The notes under the pieces were generated by a model that worked only from the letters and a program-made list of their open reading frames with translations, did not search any database and was not told the DNA's origin. This document shows positions 7,543 to 16,590 of a stretch of DNA of 64,000 nt, piece after piece. This DNA comes from Terrimonas pollutisoli (GTDB lineage: Bacteria; Bacteroidota; Bacteroidia; Chitinophagales; Chitinophagaceae), in NCBI RefSeq assembly GCF_029360765.1, contig NZ_JARKNA010000018.1:1-64000 (forward strand), written 5' to 3'. Position 1 is the stretch's first letter. Each line of letters begins with the position of its first letter. A program made the position numbers and the translations under genes.

Positions 7543-8355
7543 TCACCGTACCACCGTCACCCGCAAAAAGGTAGCCGGGATCGAAGTTGAATTATTATCG
7601 CCGCTTTGATTTTGACTGACAAATAAATCTTCTAATTCACGCTGCAGGTCCGCAGCTTTTCCATTTTTTTCTGCAGCTTCAAAGGCGTTCATGGTGGGAC
7701 CGTAGTAATTTTTGAACCGGCTCACCAGTTCTTTCGGTCCATAAGGAGCATTAAATGTAAATATGTCCCTGGTGAAAGAGATATTTTCTTTCGGTACGCC
7801 TGCAGCAGTGAAACGTTCTGTCACGTTGCTTTCGACACCCCATAACATCGGGCTGATAAAACCTTCCGGTGGCGGTGGCGTATAAGCCGAACTGATCTTT
7901 AATATTTGCGCTACAAGAGTCGGGTCTCCCGGTATCCAGTTGCCCATCACTATTTTTCCACCAGGCCTGGTAACCCGTACCACTTCCCTTGCTACATCAA
8001 ATGGTTTTGGTGCGAACATCGCACCAAAAATGCTAACCACCAGGTCAAAGGACTGATCCTCCAGTTCATGCAGGTTTGTAGCATCGCCTTCCCGGATTGT
8101 ACAATTGGTGATGGCTTCCGCTTTTACCCTTTTGTTTCCAGCTTCAACAAGATTGGTGGCAATGTCCACACCCAGAACATTCGCTCCCAATTTTGCTTCG
8201 GGTATTGCTGTAGTCCCATCCCCACAGCCAAGATCTAGAACATTAAGACCTTTGGTGATGCCTAATTTGGCGACCAGTGCTTCACCGCTTTCCCGCATGG
8301 TTTCAGCGATTTGGGTGAAATCACCTTTTTCCCATAGCGCTTTGTTTGGATTCAT
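7543..8355 (-). CDS. Class I SAM-dependent methyltransferase
   Basis: A 270-residue Rossmann-fold methyltransferase. Motif I reads 'VLDLGCGDGTTAIPEAK', followed by 'GVDIATNLVE' (the acidic end of strand 2), 'REGDATNL' and 'FDLVVSIFGAMF'. This is the UbiE/Methyltransf_11-type layout used for small-molecule methylation. The acceptor cannot be predicted. It is a single transcription unit on the minus strand, separated by 225 bases from the next minus-strand gene. The start ATG follows naturally from the N-terminal 'NPNKALWEKGDFTQIAETMR' type helix common to this subgroup. Confidence 0.85.
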   Translation of the reverse strand: MNPNKALWEKGDFTQIAETMRESGEALVAKLGITKGLNVLDLGCGDGTTAIPEAKLGANVLGVDIATNLVEAGNKRVKAEAITNCTIREGDATNLHELEDQSFDLVVSIFGAMFAPKPFDVAREVVRVTRPGGKIVMGNWIPGDPTLVAQILKISSAYTPPPPEGFISPMLWGVESNVTERFTAAGVPKENISFTRDIFTFNAPYGPKELVSRFKNYYGPTMNAFEAAEKNGKAADLQRELEDLFVSQNQSGDNNSTSIPATFLRVTVVR

Positions 8356-8580
8356 GGTGTTTGATTTTTTTTGGATTCCAAATTAAACATTAAAAATTAT
8401 TTATGGATTACCAGTTAGTGGTATATATCGAATGATGCATTGATGATATTGCGAAACGTGCACTGATGGATTATACCTGCTCAGGAAATTATATCGGCCT
8501 TTATTCGGCTTCTTCCGTTATCTCTCTACAGCATTCAATATGCGGGCCAGGAAGAAGCGCAAAAAATTGAATAAAGTAGA

Positions 8581-9729
8581 TTACAGTTTTGCCAGTTTTG
8601 CTACGGCATTTTCAAGCGTTTCTTCTTTTTTGGCAAAGCAAAAGCGGATGACCTTATTATCGGTTGCCGCCCGGTAGAAGGCGGAAACAGGAATGGTTGC
8701 CACACCTAATTCTTTTGTCATACGAATAGCAAAATCGCTGTCTTTTTCATCACTGATGCGATCATATTTGGCACAAATAAAATAACTGCCTTTGCTATCG
8801 AGTAATTCAAATTTTGTATCCTGCATCAGGCGGATAAAATAATCCCGTTTGGCCTGCATGAATGCGGAGACCGACAAATATGAATCTTTATTTTTTAAAT
8901 AGGTAGACAACGCTACCTGCGAAGGTGAGTGGCAGGAAAAACAATTGAATTGGTGCACTTTCCGGAACTCTTTCATCAACTCTGCCGAAGCAACGCAATA
9001 GCCCAGTTTCCACCCGGTGCAGTGATAAACTTTGCCGAACGAAAAACATACAAAGCTTCTTTCCAAAAGGTCAGGATAACGAAGGATGCTTTGATGTGGC
9101 ACGTCATCAAATATCAAATGCTCGTACACTTCATCGCTGAGAATAATGATATTGGTATTGGCAACTACTGATCTTAGCTGCAGTATATCCTCATAGCTTA
9201 ATACAGCGCCGGTGGGATTGTGGGGGCTGTTGAGCATGATCATTCTTGTTTTGGCCGTAATCTTTTTTCTTACTTCCTGCCAGTCGATCTTGTATTCCGG
9301 GAATTTAAGATTGATCAATACCGGCACAGCACCATTGACCTCTACATTCGGAATATAACTGTCATAGGCCGGTTCGAAAATGATCACTTCATCACCAGGT
9401 TGCAACACCGTTGTCAGGGCTGTATAAATGGCATAAGTTCCACCCGGTGTGATGGTGATCTGTGCTGAAGGATTGATGTTGTTGTGATATAAATGATCAA
9501 TTTTTTCAGCAATTGTTTCCTGCAGTGGAGCATAGCCCTGCATGGGTGTATATTGATTGAAACCATTGTGCATGGCCTGGCTCACCAGCGACATCAGCTC
9601 TTCATTCATCGGGTAATCCGGAAAGCCCTGGCCGAGGTTCACGGCGTTGTATTCTGCCGCCAACCCACTCATCACAGTGAAGATGGTGGTACCTACTGCG
9701 GGCAGTTTGCTTTTAATTTTTACACTCAT
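8581..9729 (-). CDS. PLP-dependent aminotransferase (methionine/kynurenine type)
   Basis: A 382-residue fold-type I class I/II aminotransferase. The 'NSPHNPTGAV' motif (residues 167-176), the pyridine-ring Asp in 'ILSDEVYEHL' (D199) and the Schiff-base lysine in 'SFGKVYHCTGWKLGY' (K233) are all present. The HCTGWK context is typical of the YbdL-like methionine/kynurenine-oxoglutarate transaminase group, which makes keto acids such as 2-oxo-4-methylthiobutyrate. It lies 28 bases downstream of the YjbR gene on the same strand and may be co-transcribed with it. Substrate preference is inferred from subgroup resemblance only. Confidence 0.88.
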   Translation of the reverse strand: MSVKIKSKLPAVGTTIFTVMSGLAAEYNAVNLGQGFPDYPMNEELMSLVSQAMHNGFNQYTPMQGYAPLQETIAEKIDHLYHNNINPSAQITITPGGTYAIYTALTTVLQPGDEVIIFEPAYDSYIPNVEVNGAVPVLINLKFPEYKIDWQEVRKKITAKTRMIMLNSPHNPTGAVLSYEDILQLRSVVANTNIIILSDEVYEHLIFDDVPHQSILRYPDLLERSFVCFSFGKVYHCTGWKLGYCVASAELMKEFRKVHQFNCFSCHSPSQVALSTYLKNKDSYLSVSAFMQAKRDYFIRLMQDTKFELLDSKGSYFICAKYDRISDEKDSDFAIRMTKELGVATIPVSAFYRAATDNKVIRFCFAKKEETLENAVAKLAKL

Positions 9730-9757
9730 AAATAGGACAGGAGGTAAAATTAATTGT

Positions 9758-10111
9758 TTACAAGTTTAATTCTTCCCTTGTCTTTTTGGGCAGGCTATCG
9801 ACGACCAGGTTATAGGAATGATCGATCCATTCCTTTAATTGTTTTGTTGAAACTGAGCCGTCAACGACGATCGTATTCCAGTGTTTTTTATTCATGTGAT
9901 AACCCGGCAACACACAGGGAAACTCTTCTCTCAATTCTATGGCTTTATCGGGATCACATTTTACATTGAAGCGGAGATCTTCAGTATCCAACCCGGTTAA
10001 CAGAAAAACTTTGCCAGCAACTTTATATACGAGGGTTTCCGGGCCAAAGGGTAGCGTTTCCTCAACCGCTTTTTTTGAAAGACAATAATCCCGTAGCTGT
10101 TCGATATCCAT
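9758..10111 (-). CDS. MmcQ/YjbR family protein
   Basis: A 117-residue single-domain protein of the MmcQ/YjbR ('CyaY-like fold') family. The hallmark pattern is visible: N-terminal 'LRDYCLSKKAVEETLPFGPETLVYKV', then 'FNVKCDPDKAIELREEF' and 'GYHMNKKHWNTIVVDGS'. Family members are proposed to bind DNA, but the function is poorly defined. It starts 14 bases downstream of ridA and lies upstream of the aminotransferase, so these three genes probably form a minus-strand operon. Confidence 0.9.
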   Translation of the reverse strand: MDIEQLRDYCLSKKAVEETLPFGPETLVYKVAGKVFLLTGLDTEDLRFNVKCDPDKAIELREEFPCVLPGYHMNKKHWNTIVVDGSVSTKQLKEWIDHSYNLVVDSLPKKTREELNL

Positions 10112-10125
10112 GTTTGATGTTTCGT

Positions 10126-10512
10126 TTATACAATAATAGCCGTCGCTTCGATCTCGATCATATAATCCGGTTCGATCAGGGCACTTACCTCTACCATTGT
10201 ATTGCAGGGCTTGATTTCTTTAAAAAATTCGCTGTGGGCCCTTCCATATTCCTGCCATTTTGATATATCGGTTACAAACATCCTCACTCTTACCACATCT
10301 TTCATGGCTGCCCCGGCCTGTTGTAATACCTTTTCAATTCGCTGGTAGATAAATTTTGTTTGTGTATAGGGATCGTTTTTTCCAACCACGTTGCCATCTT
10401 CTCCTGAAGCCACCGTTCCTGTGACTTCAACGGTACTACCAACTTTGACTGCCCGGCTGTAGCCAACAATGTCTTCCCATTTGGAACCGGAGGAATAATT
10501 TATTCTTTGCAT
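10126..10512 (-). CDS. RidA family (YjgF/UK114) deaminase
   Basis: A 128-residue RidA-superfamily protein. The core 'VEVTGTVAS', 'YQRIEKVLQQAGAAMKDVVRVRMFVTDI' and the C-terminal 'CNTMVEVSALIEPDYMIEIEATAI' are characteristic. The Arg in 'VRVRMF' and Glu in 'IEIEATA' match the conserved imine-hydrolysis pocket residues. RidA proteins hydrolyse reactive enamine/imine intermediates released by PLP enzymes, which fits co-transcription with the aminotransferase two genes downstream. The start codon lies at the edge of the palindromic repeat at 10515-10627, which probably forms its leader. Confidence 0.92.
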   Translation of the reverse strand: MQRINYSSGSKWEDIVGYSRAVKVGSTVEVTGTVASGEDGNVVGKNDPYTQTKFIYQRIEKVLQQAGAAMKDVVRVRMFVTDISKWQEYGRAHSEFFKEIKPCNTMVEVSALIEPDYMIEIEATAIIV

Positions 10513-10514
10513 GA

Positions 10515-10627
10515 CTAAGAGTTAAAAGAGATAAGGAGAAAAAGAGTTTATTTGAAGATTTGGCAAAGATAGTAAGAGAGTAAAATGTTGAAGTCTATTC
10601 TCCTTTAACTCTTTTTCTCTCTCTTAG
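10515..10627. repeat. Palindromic CTAAGAG element, copy A
   Basis: An imperfect inverted repeat has arms at 10515-10538 and 10600-10627. Both arms begin CTAAGAG when read inward and continue as purine-rich AAAGAGA/AGGAG blocks. The right arm overlaps the TAA stop of the exonuclease gene and the left arm abuts the ridA start. A second element with the same termini lies at 49924-50049. Together they look like a dispersed palindromic intergenic family. Confidence 0.65.
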
Positions 10628-11346
10628 CTTTTTATTTCAACATTCTCCTGCTTTATCAATGATTCACCCATCATTCGCAAAAGTATTTGTGCAACGGTGA
10701 CCACATCTTTCTGACAATAGGTGACGATGCGGGACAGGTTTTTTTCTTTCCAGTATACTCCCCAAACCATGCTGCCATCGATATCGTCTTTTGGGGTAGG
10801 AATGTTGAGTGTATGTGCCAGTAAATTCAGCGAGGTGTAGTTTTTAAAATCGCCAAATTTCCAAAGGTCCATAGTATCAAGGTGATTGACTTCCCAGGGC
10901 TTTTTGCCCGACACATTCAGGATAGAGGGAATAGGAATGTTGTTAATGATCATTCGCCTGCAGAGGTAGGGAAAGTCAAATTCTTTGCTGTTGTGACCAC
11001 AGAGATAGCGTTGTTCCGTTACGGACCATTTTTTCAACATCTCGGCAAACTCATGTAGTACCAGTTGCTCATTATCTCCGGAAAATGATTTTAAAACGAT
11101 TTTTTTCTGCTCACCTGCGCCCTGGATAAATCCGCAGCTAATACAAATAATCTTACCAAACTCGGCATATATACCTGCCCGTGGATACACGGATTCGAAC
11201 GACTCCTCTTCTTTATTGCGGATAAGATAGCCTGCTTTTATATCCCAAAGCAATTTCCAGCTCTCCGGCAACTCATGATAAGAGGAGAATTGCGGAACTG
11301 TTTCAATGTCCAGGAAAAGGATGTTATGAAGGGGATAAGGCTGCAT
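10624..11346 (-). CDS. DEDDy 3'-5' exonuclease (PolB exonuclease-like)
   Basis: A 240-residue ribonuclease H-like exonuclease of the 'predicted 3'-5' exonuclease related to PolB' group. The three Exo motifs are visible: D13 and E15 in 'FLDIETVP' (Exo I), D124 in 'CGHNSKEFDFPYL' (Exo II), and Y210 and D214 in 'YCQKDVVTV' (Exo III), giving the DEDDy arrangement. It has no polymerase domain. The expected role is DNA or RNA 3'-end degradation in repair or turnover, using two divalent metals. It is transcribed on the minus strand, with ridA downstream across the palindromic element. Confidence 0.85.
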   Translation of the reverse strand: MQPYPLHNILFLDIETVPQFSSYHELPESWKLLWDIKAGYLIRNKEEESFESVYPRAGIYAEFGKIICISCGFIQGAGEQKKIVLKSFSGDNEQLVLHEFAEMLKKWSVTEQRYLCGHNSKEFDFPYLCRRMIINNIPIPSILNVSGKKPWEVNHLDTMDLWKFGDFKNYTSLNLLAHTLNIPTPKDDIDGSMVWGVYWKEKNLSRIVTYCQKDVVTVAQILLRMMGESLIKQENVEIKS

Positions 11347-11393
11347 AAGAAGAATTTCGAAATTAACTGATTTGCGAATGTGCGGATTTTGGT

Positions 11394-11786
11394 TCAGAAT
11401 ATAAAAAAGCTCGCTATGTTACTAAAGAAGTTCTTTGTTTTGGAGGATGAAATAATTTTTCCGATTACATTATTTGTCTCACCAATTTTAACCAATAAGT
11501 TTTTGCAATCAGGATAGGTCTTCGAATAGTCACAAAGCAGCAGCCAATATTCTGTTTCCTCTGCTTCTTTTGCGGCTATCTTAAATTTATGAATAAAGTC
11601 AGCCTTGCTTTCTCCATTTTGCGCTTCCATTGCATTGGCACCAATAGATGTTCCCGATTTTAATAATTGCCTCGCAATGGCGTATTTTCTGGCTATTTCT
11701 AATTTTTCGCAGAAATCAATAATAAGAAGGGAAAAGTCAAAAGTAAGTTTCAGAATTAAGTTCTGATCTATTTTTTCTTTAGTCAT
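11394..11786 (-). CDS. Four-helix-bundle protein (23S rRNA IVP-like)
   Basis: A 130-residue all-helical protein of the four-helix-bundle family (TIGR02436-type), first known from proteins encoded in 23S rRNA intervening sequences. The family pattern 'ARQLLKSGTSIGANAMEAQNG' and 'KADFIHKFKIAAKEAEETEYWL' is intact. Members form pentamers; their function is unclear. I prefer the ATG at 11786 over one seven codons upstream, because 'MTKEKIDQN' is closer to the usual start. Such genes are scattered singly through Bacteroidota genomes, which suggests mobility. Confidence 0.88.
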   Translation of the reverse strand: MTKEKIDQNLILKLTFDFSLLIIDFCEKLEIARKYAIARQLLKSGTSIGANAMEAQNGESKADFIHKFKIAAKEAEETEYWLLLCDYSKTYPDCKNLLVKIGETNNVIGKIISSSKTKNFFSNIASFFIF

Positions 11787-11859
11787 AAAAAAAGGTTTGA
11801 ATAACAAGTTACCAAAACCTTTGTGACATCCGCAAATCAGCCATTTGCTAATTTACACA

Positions 11860-12942
11860 TCATAGAAACTTCTCTCCCTTGTTCCTCTTGACTTCGGCTA
11901 CGTATTCCTTGATCTCCTGTTCTTTTTCCTTTTTGCAAATTAGCAGCACGTCTTTTGTATCTACCACAATATAGTTTTCCAAACCCTGGAGCAGTACCAG
12001 TTTGTTATTGGGTGCATTTACCACGCAATTCTTAGCGTCAATAATCATGACGTTTGAACCGGTCACTGCATTATTGAAATAATCTTTTTCTGAATTATCC
12101 CAGGCGCTGTTCCAGGTACCCAAATCACTCCAGGAAAAAGATGCCGGAATTACAAACACATTGTCCGCTTTTTCCATAATACCAAAATCAATTGAGATGT
12201 TAGTACACTGCGGATAGATAGCTTCGATGACCCTTGCTTCTTCATCTGTATTCAGCTTGCTTTTTTCGGCCGCAAATACCTCGTACATCTCGGGGAGAAA
12301 CTTTTCGAATGCCGTAAGGATGTTTTTTACTTTCCAGGTAAAAATGCCGGCATTCCACAAAAAGTCACCACTGGCGAGAAATGTTTTGGCCAGCTCCAGG
12401 TTGGGCTTTTCGGTAAATGTTTTTACCTCATACACACCTGGCGCCACTTCGGGCATTTCATGTTGAATATAACCATAACCTGTATTGGGAGACGAAGGTT
12501 TGATGCCGATGGTCACCAATGCATTAATGCTATCAACAAAATTGAAAGCTTTGTTTGCGGTTTCGACAAAGGCTTCGGTGTCGAGAATAAGATTATCCGC
12601 AGGAGCCGCCATCATTAATGCGTCAGGATCTTTTTCCGATAGTTTGAAAGCAATATAAGCAATGCATGGAGCTGTATTTTTCCGGGAAGGCTCTGCCAAT
12701 ATATTTTCTACTGGTAACGTTGGCAACTGCTCCTTCACTGTATCTACATATTCACGGGAAGTAACGATGTAAATGTTTTCTTTAGGAACAACTTTTTTAT
12801 AGCGATCAAAAGTTTGTTGAATCAATGTTTTTCCGACACCTAAAATATCGAGGAATTGTTTGGGATGCGAGGTGCGGCTCTTGGGCCAGAAACGACTGCC
12901 GATACCACCAGCCATTATGGCAACATAATGATGTTTATTCAT
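11860..12942 (-). CDS. manC: Mannose-1-phosphate guanylyltransferase
   Basis: A 360-residue nucleotidyltransferase making GDP-mannose from GTP and mannose-1-phosphate. The signature 'GGIGSRFWPKSRTSHPKQF' is at residues 12-30, and 'VKTFTEKPNLE' provides the second active-site segment. Its length matches the single-function GMP type, without the phosphomannose-isomerase cupin of bifunctional ManC/AlgA. It lies 38 bases downstream of the kdsD-like gene, so the two probably form an operon serving lipopolysaccharide or surface glycan precursors. GDP-heptose or related sugar substrates cannot be excluded from sequence alone. Confidence 0.88.
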   Translation of the reverse strand: MNKHHYVAIMAGGIGSRFWPKSRTSHPKQFLDILGVGKTLIQQTFDRYKKVVPKENIYIVTSREYVDTVKEQLPTLPVENILAEPSRKNTAPCIAYIAFKLSEKDPDALMMAAPADNLILDTEAFVETANKAFNFVDSINALVTIGIKPSSPNTGYGYIQHEMPEVAPGVYEVKTFTEKPNLELAKTFLASGDFLWNAGIFTWKVKNILTAFEKFLPEMYEVFAAEKSKLNTDEEARVIEAIYPQCTNISIDFGIMEKADNVFVIPASFSWSDLGTWNSAWDNSEKDYFNNAVTGSNVMIIDAKNCVVNAPNNKLVLLQGLENYIVVDTKDVLLICKKEKEQEIKEYVAEVKRNKGEKFL

Positions 12943-12980
12943 TGGTTACGAGGCGGAGTGTTTTAATGGTTTTGATTAAA

Positions 12981-13943
12981 TTATATGAATCCTTCCTTTA
13001 ATAAATCATGCAAATGTATAACTCCAAGATATAATCCATTGTTGGTAACCACAAGCTGTGTTATTTCATGTTTGCGCAAAATGTTCAAGGCTTCAATCGC
13101 CAGTTCATCAGCGCCAATTGTCTTGGGATTTACCGTCATTATATCCGATGCTTTTATCGAATCTATCTGGACATTATTTTTTAGCATTCTTCTGAGGTCG
13201 CCATCAGTAATAATGCCCAGCAAGTGATTTTGTTCATCCACTACCGCTGTTACTCCTAATCTTTTTTGCGTCATTTCAACAATTACCTCTTTCAGCGACT
13301 GTCCGGGATATACTTTGGGTTTTTCATTTGAGGCAGAAAGGTCTGAAACACGCAGGTATAGTTTTTTACCCAGCATACCGCCGGGATGAAACTTGGCGAA
13401 GTCCTCACTTTTAAAACCCTTCATCTCCATCAGGCAAACGGCCAGCGCATCACCCATGACCAATTGTGCGGTCGTGCTGGTGGTAGGCGCCAGGTTATTG
13501 GGACAAGCCTCCTGGTCTACAGTGGTATTTAAAATGATGTTGGATTGTTTGGCCAGAAACGAATCCACATTGCCGACCATGCCAATAAGAATATTGTTGA
13601 AATTTTTAATCAGGGGTACCAACACTTTTATCTCGGGGCTTTCGCCGCTTTTGCTGATGATGATCACCACATCGTCCTGTTGCACAATGCCCAGGTCGCC
13701 ATGGATGGCATCGGCCGCATGCATAAAAATGGCGGGGGTGCCGGTGGAGTTAAGTGTAGCTACAATCTTCTGAGCTATCACGGCACTTTTTCCAATACCA
13801 CTGATGACTATCCGGCCGTTACACCGGGCAATGGCGTCAATTGCTTTTTCAAAGTCGTCATTTATAAACCGGGCTAATCCTGCAATTGATTTTGCCTCAA
13901 GATCAATGGTATTAAGGGCAATCTTTTTTATGGAAACTGGCAT
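12981..13943 (-). CDS. kdsD: Arabinose-5-phosphate isomerase (KpsF/GutQ family)
   Basis: A 320-residue SIS-domain sugar isomerase with two C-terminal CBS domains. The SIS part (residues ~30-165) has 'ISGIGKSAVIAQKIVATLNSTGTP' and 'ISKSGESPEIKVL'. The CBS pair (~205-320) includes 'GIITDGDLRRML'. The family converts ribulose-5-phosphate to arabinose-5-phosphate, the first step to KDO for lipid A-core, in the cytoplasm. It is first in an apparent minus-strand operon with the guanylyltransferase, and a TAATTTTG -7 element precedes it. The assignment is firm at family level. Confidence 0.92.
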   Translation of the reverse strand: MPVSIKKIALNTIDLEAKSIAGLARFINDDFEKAIDAIARCNGRIVISGIGKSAVIAQKIVATLNSTGTPAIFMHAADAIHGDLGIVQQDDVVIIISKSGESPEIKVLVPLIKNFNNILIGMVGNVDSFLAKQSNIILNTTVDQEACPNNLAPTTSTTAQLVMGDALAVCLMEMKGFKSEDFAKFHPGGMLGKKLYLRVSDLSASNEKPKVYPGQSLKEVIVEMTQKRLGVTAVVDEQNHLLGIITDGDLRRMLKNNVQIDSIKASDIMTVNPKTIGADELAIEALNILRKHEITQLVVTNNGLYLGVIHLHDLLKEGFI

Positions 13944-13954
13944 AGTTGAAGCGA

Positions 13955-13962
13955 CAAAATTA
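13955..13962 (-). promoter_or_regulatory. -7 element for the kdsD-manC unit
   Basis: On the minus strand this reads TAATTTTG, a full TAnnTTTG match. It lies about 12 bases upstream of the kdsD ATG, implying a very short leader. Confidence 0.5.
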
Positions 13963-14251
13963 TAGGTTTTAAAAGAACATACGTTTGTGTAAAATCCGCC
14001 GCACTAACTTTAACGCTTTGCCAAGCAGTATCTAGTGCAGATTTAGTAAATTCGCCGTCCCTAAAAAGGCTCTTTGGGTATTATTTTTTGTAATGAAGTA
14101 TTTCTCCCCCGACGAAGAGTAAACAACTATTTGGTTTGGAAACGAAGCTGCCATGTGTATAAAATACCGGCTCGGGGTGGTAAGATCGGGCAAAAAGTAA
14201 GTATCTTAATAATATCTGCATTTTGAAAAGTGCGATGGAAATATCAGCGTA

Positions 14252-16516
14252 ATGGCAACACCAGCAAAAAAAGCCGCAACCAAAAGAACGGCTAAAACTA
14301 AGGTAGAAAATCCTGCGAAAAAACGATTTGACCTTCACAAGGCTCTACAGGAACATTTCGGGTTTAATAAGTTTAAAGGAACCCAGGAAAAAGTAATTGA
14401 GTCAGTATTGGCCGGGCATGACACATTTGTGATAATGCCCACCGGTGGAGGCAAGAGCCTTTGTTACCAGCTGCCGGCAATGGTAAGTGAAGGGGTGGCG
14501 ATTATCGTTTCCCCACTGATCGCTTTGATGAAAAACCAGGTAGATCTTGTTCGTGGCTATAGCAGCAATGATGAAGTGGCACACTTTCTTAATTCTACGC
14601 TGACAAAAAAAGAAATCAAAGAAGTACATGATGACCTGCTGACGGGAAAAACAAAGATGCTTTACGTCGCTCCTGAAACGTTGACTAAACAGGAAAACCT
14701 TGAGTTTTTTTCTGATCTTAAAATATCTTTTTTTGCTGTTGACGAGGCTCACTGTATTTCCGAATGGGGTCACGATTTTCGCCCGGAATACCGCCGGCTG
14801 AGGGAAATGATGATACAGATAAATCCCGATATTCCCGTCATTGCATTGACGGCTACCGCCACGCCAAAAGTACAAAGCGATATCGTTAAAAACCTGGACC
14901 TGCACAATCCCAATATTTTTATTTCTTCGTTCAACCGCTCAAATCTTTATTATGAAATTCTTCCCAAGATCAAGAAGAATCAAACGGATGAAAGCATCGT
15001 TCGCTTTATCAAGGGAATGAAAACAAAGAGCGGGATTATCTATACATTAAACCGAAAAACGACAGAAGAGCTGGCCGACCTGTTGATGGCAAATGGCATC
15101 AAGGCTGTTGCTTATCATGCGGGGTTGGACAGTAAACTAAGAGCCGAAAGACAGGATCAATTTTTAAGTGAAGAAGTGCAGGTGATCTGTGCTACCATCG
15201 CCTTCGGTATGGGTATCGACAAACCGGATATCCGCTTTGTCATACATTACAATATTCCGAAATCGATCGAAAATTATTACCAGGAAACGGGTAGAGCCGG
15301 GCGTGATGGCCTCGAAGGAAAATGTGTTCTTTATTATTCACATAAAGACGTTAGCAAGCTGGAACATTTGATGCGTGACAAGCCATTGAGTGAACGGGAA
15401 GTTGGTGCGCAACTGATCAATGAAACGGTAGCCTATGCAGAAAGTGGTGTTTGCCGTCGTAAAGTGCTGATGAGCTATTTTGGTGAAGAGTATGAGCAGG
15501 AGAATTGCGGTCAATGTGATAACTGCAAGCAGCCAAAAGAAAAAGTGGAGGCAAAAGATGAAGCCATCATTGCGTTGAAAGCTATCAAGGCGTTGGATGA
15601 GAGATTCGCTACAGAATATATCGTGCAGATATTAACCGGTAAGCTCACGCCCCAGATCAAGATGTTCCGGCATGATGGCCTCGATATTTTCGCCAGCGGA
15701 AATGAAAAGGATGCTTTATTCTGGAATTCATTGATCCGCCAGTTGATCCTGGAAGGATTACTGACCAAGGACATTGAAGAGTATGGCGTGTTGAAGTTTA
15801 CCAGGAAAACGGAAGCATTTCTCAAAAAGCCAAAATCATTTAAGGTAATCCTGAACCACCTCTATGACAATGCAAATGCTGATGATGAAGAGGCAACAGC
15901 TGAAGCATCTGCAGGTTCAGCCACTGATGAAAAGTTATTTGAAATGCTGAAAGAGCTTCGTCAGAAAGAAGCGAAGAAAAAAAACCTGCCGCCATTTGTT
16001 ATTTTCCTGGAAACATCACTACAGGATATGGCAACCATGTACCCTACTTCTGTCACCGATTTGGAAAAATGCCAGGGTGTTAGCAAAGGAAAGGCTATTC
16101 GTTATGGTAAACCTTTTGTGGAGCTGATTGCAAAATACGTAGAGGATAATAATATTGAAAAGCCGGACGATTTCGTGATGAAGAGTGTGGTGAATAAGAG
16201 CGGCAACAAAGTGTATATCATTCAAAATACCGATAAGAAAGTATCATTGGAAACCATCGCCAAAAACAAAGGCTGGCGGATTGATGAAATGCTGGAGGAA
16301 ATGGAAACCATTGCGGCAAGCGGTACCAAGCTCAACCTGGATTATGCTATTGATGAAATGCTGGATGAAGATGACCAGGATGAGATCATTGAGTATTTTA
16401 AAGGTTGTGACACTTCTTCGTTACAGGTAGCACAGGAGGAGTTGGCCGAATACAATTTTAACTGGGAGCAATTGAAGATAATGCGCATCAAATTCCTGAG
16501 TGAATACGGCATGTAA
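14252..16516 (+). CDS. recQ: ATP-dependent DNA helicase RecQ
   Basis: A 754-residue RecQ helicase unwinding 3'-5' during recombination and repair. Walker A 'MPTGGGKS' is at residues 62-69, the DEAH box at 164-167 in 'VDEAHCISEWGHDFRPEY', and the helicase C motif is 'QETGRAGRDG'. A zinc cluster (C-R-R-K... C-G-Q-C-D-N-C) begins the RQC domain. An HRDC-like domain lies near residues 565-640, followed by a C-terminal helical HTH domain. The first ~24 residues are a Lys/Ala/Pro-rich tail resembling histone H1 tails, probably a DNA-contact extension. A bidirectional terminator follows the gene. Confidence 0.95.
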   Translation: MATPAKKAATKRTAKTKVENPAKKRFDLHKALQEHFGFNKFKGTQEKVIESVLAGHDTFVIMPTGGGKSLCYQLPAMVSEGVAIIVSPLIALMKNQVDLVRGYSSNDEVAHFLNSTLTKKEIKEVHDDLLTGKTKMLYVAPETLTKQENLEFFSDLKISFFAVDEAHCISEWGHDFRPEYRRLREMMIQINPDIPVIALTATATPKVQSDIVKNLDLHNPNIFISSFNRSNLYYEILPKIKKNQTDESIVRFIKGMKTKSGIIYTLNRKTTEELADLLMANGIKAVAYHAGLDSKLRAERQDQFLSEEVQVICATIAFGMGIDKPDIRFVIHYNIPKSIENYYQETGRAGRDGLEGKCVLYYSHKDVSKLEHLMRDKPLSEREVGAQLINETVAYAESGVCRRKVLMSYFGEEYEQENCGQCDNCKQPKEKVEAKDEAIIALKAIKALDERFATEYIVQILTGKLTPQIKMFRHDGLDIFASGNEKDALFWNSLIRQLILEGLLTKDIEEYGVLKFTRKTEAFLKKPKSFKVILNHLYDNANADDEEATAEASAGSATDEKLFEMLKELRQKEAKKKNLPPFVIFLETSLQDMATMYPTSVTDLEKCQGVSKGKAIRYGKPFVELIAKYVEDNNIEKPDDFVMKSVVNKSGNKVYIIQNTDKKVSLETIAKNKGWRIDEMLEEMETIAASGTKLNLDYAIDEMLDEDDQDEIIEYFKGCDTSSLQVAQEELAEYNFNWEQLKIMRIKFLSEYGM

Positions 16517-16538
16517 CTGTAGAAAAATTTACATAAAT

Positions 16539-16568
16539 AAAAACCGCTTCAGTTACGAAGCGGTTTTT
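16539..16568. terminator. Bidirectional terminator, recQ / TonB receptor
   Basis: A 12-bp stem (AAAAACCGCTTC and its complement) with a six-base loop has A-run and T-run flanks that serve both strands. It sits between two convergent genes. Confidence 0.9.
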
Positions 16569-16590
16569 GTTTTCTCATGTGTTGAAGATC

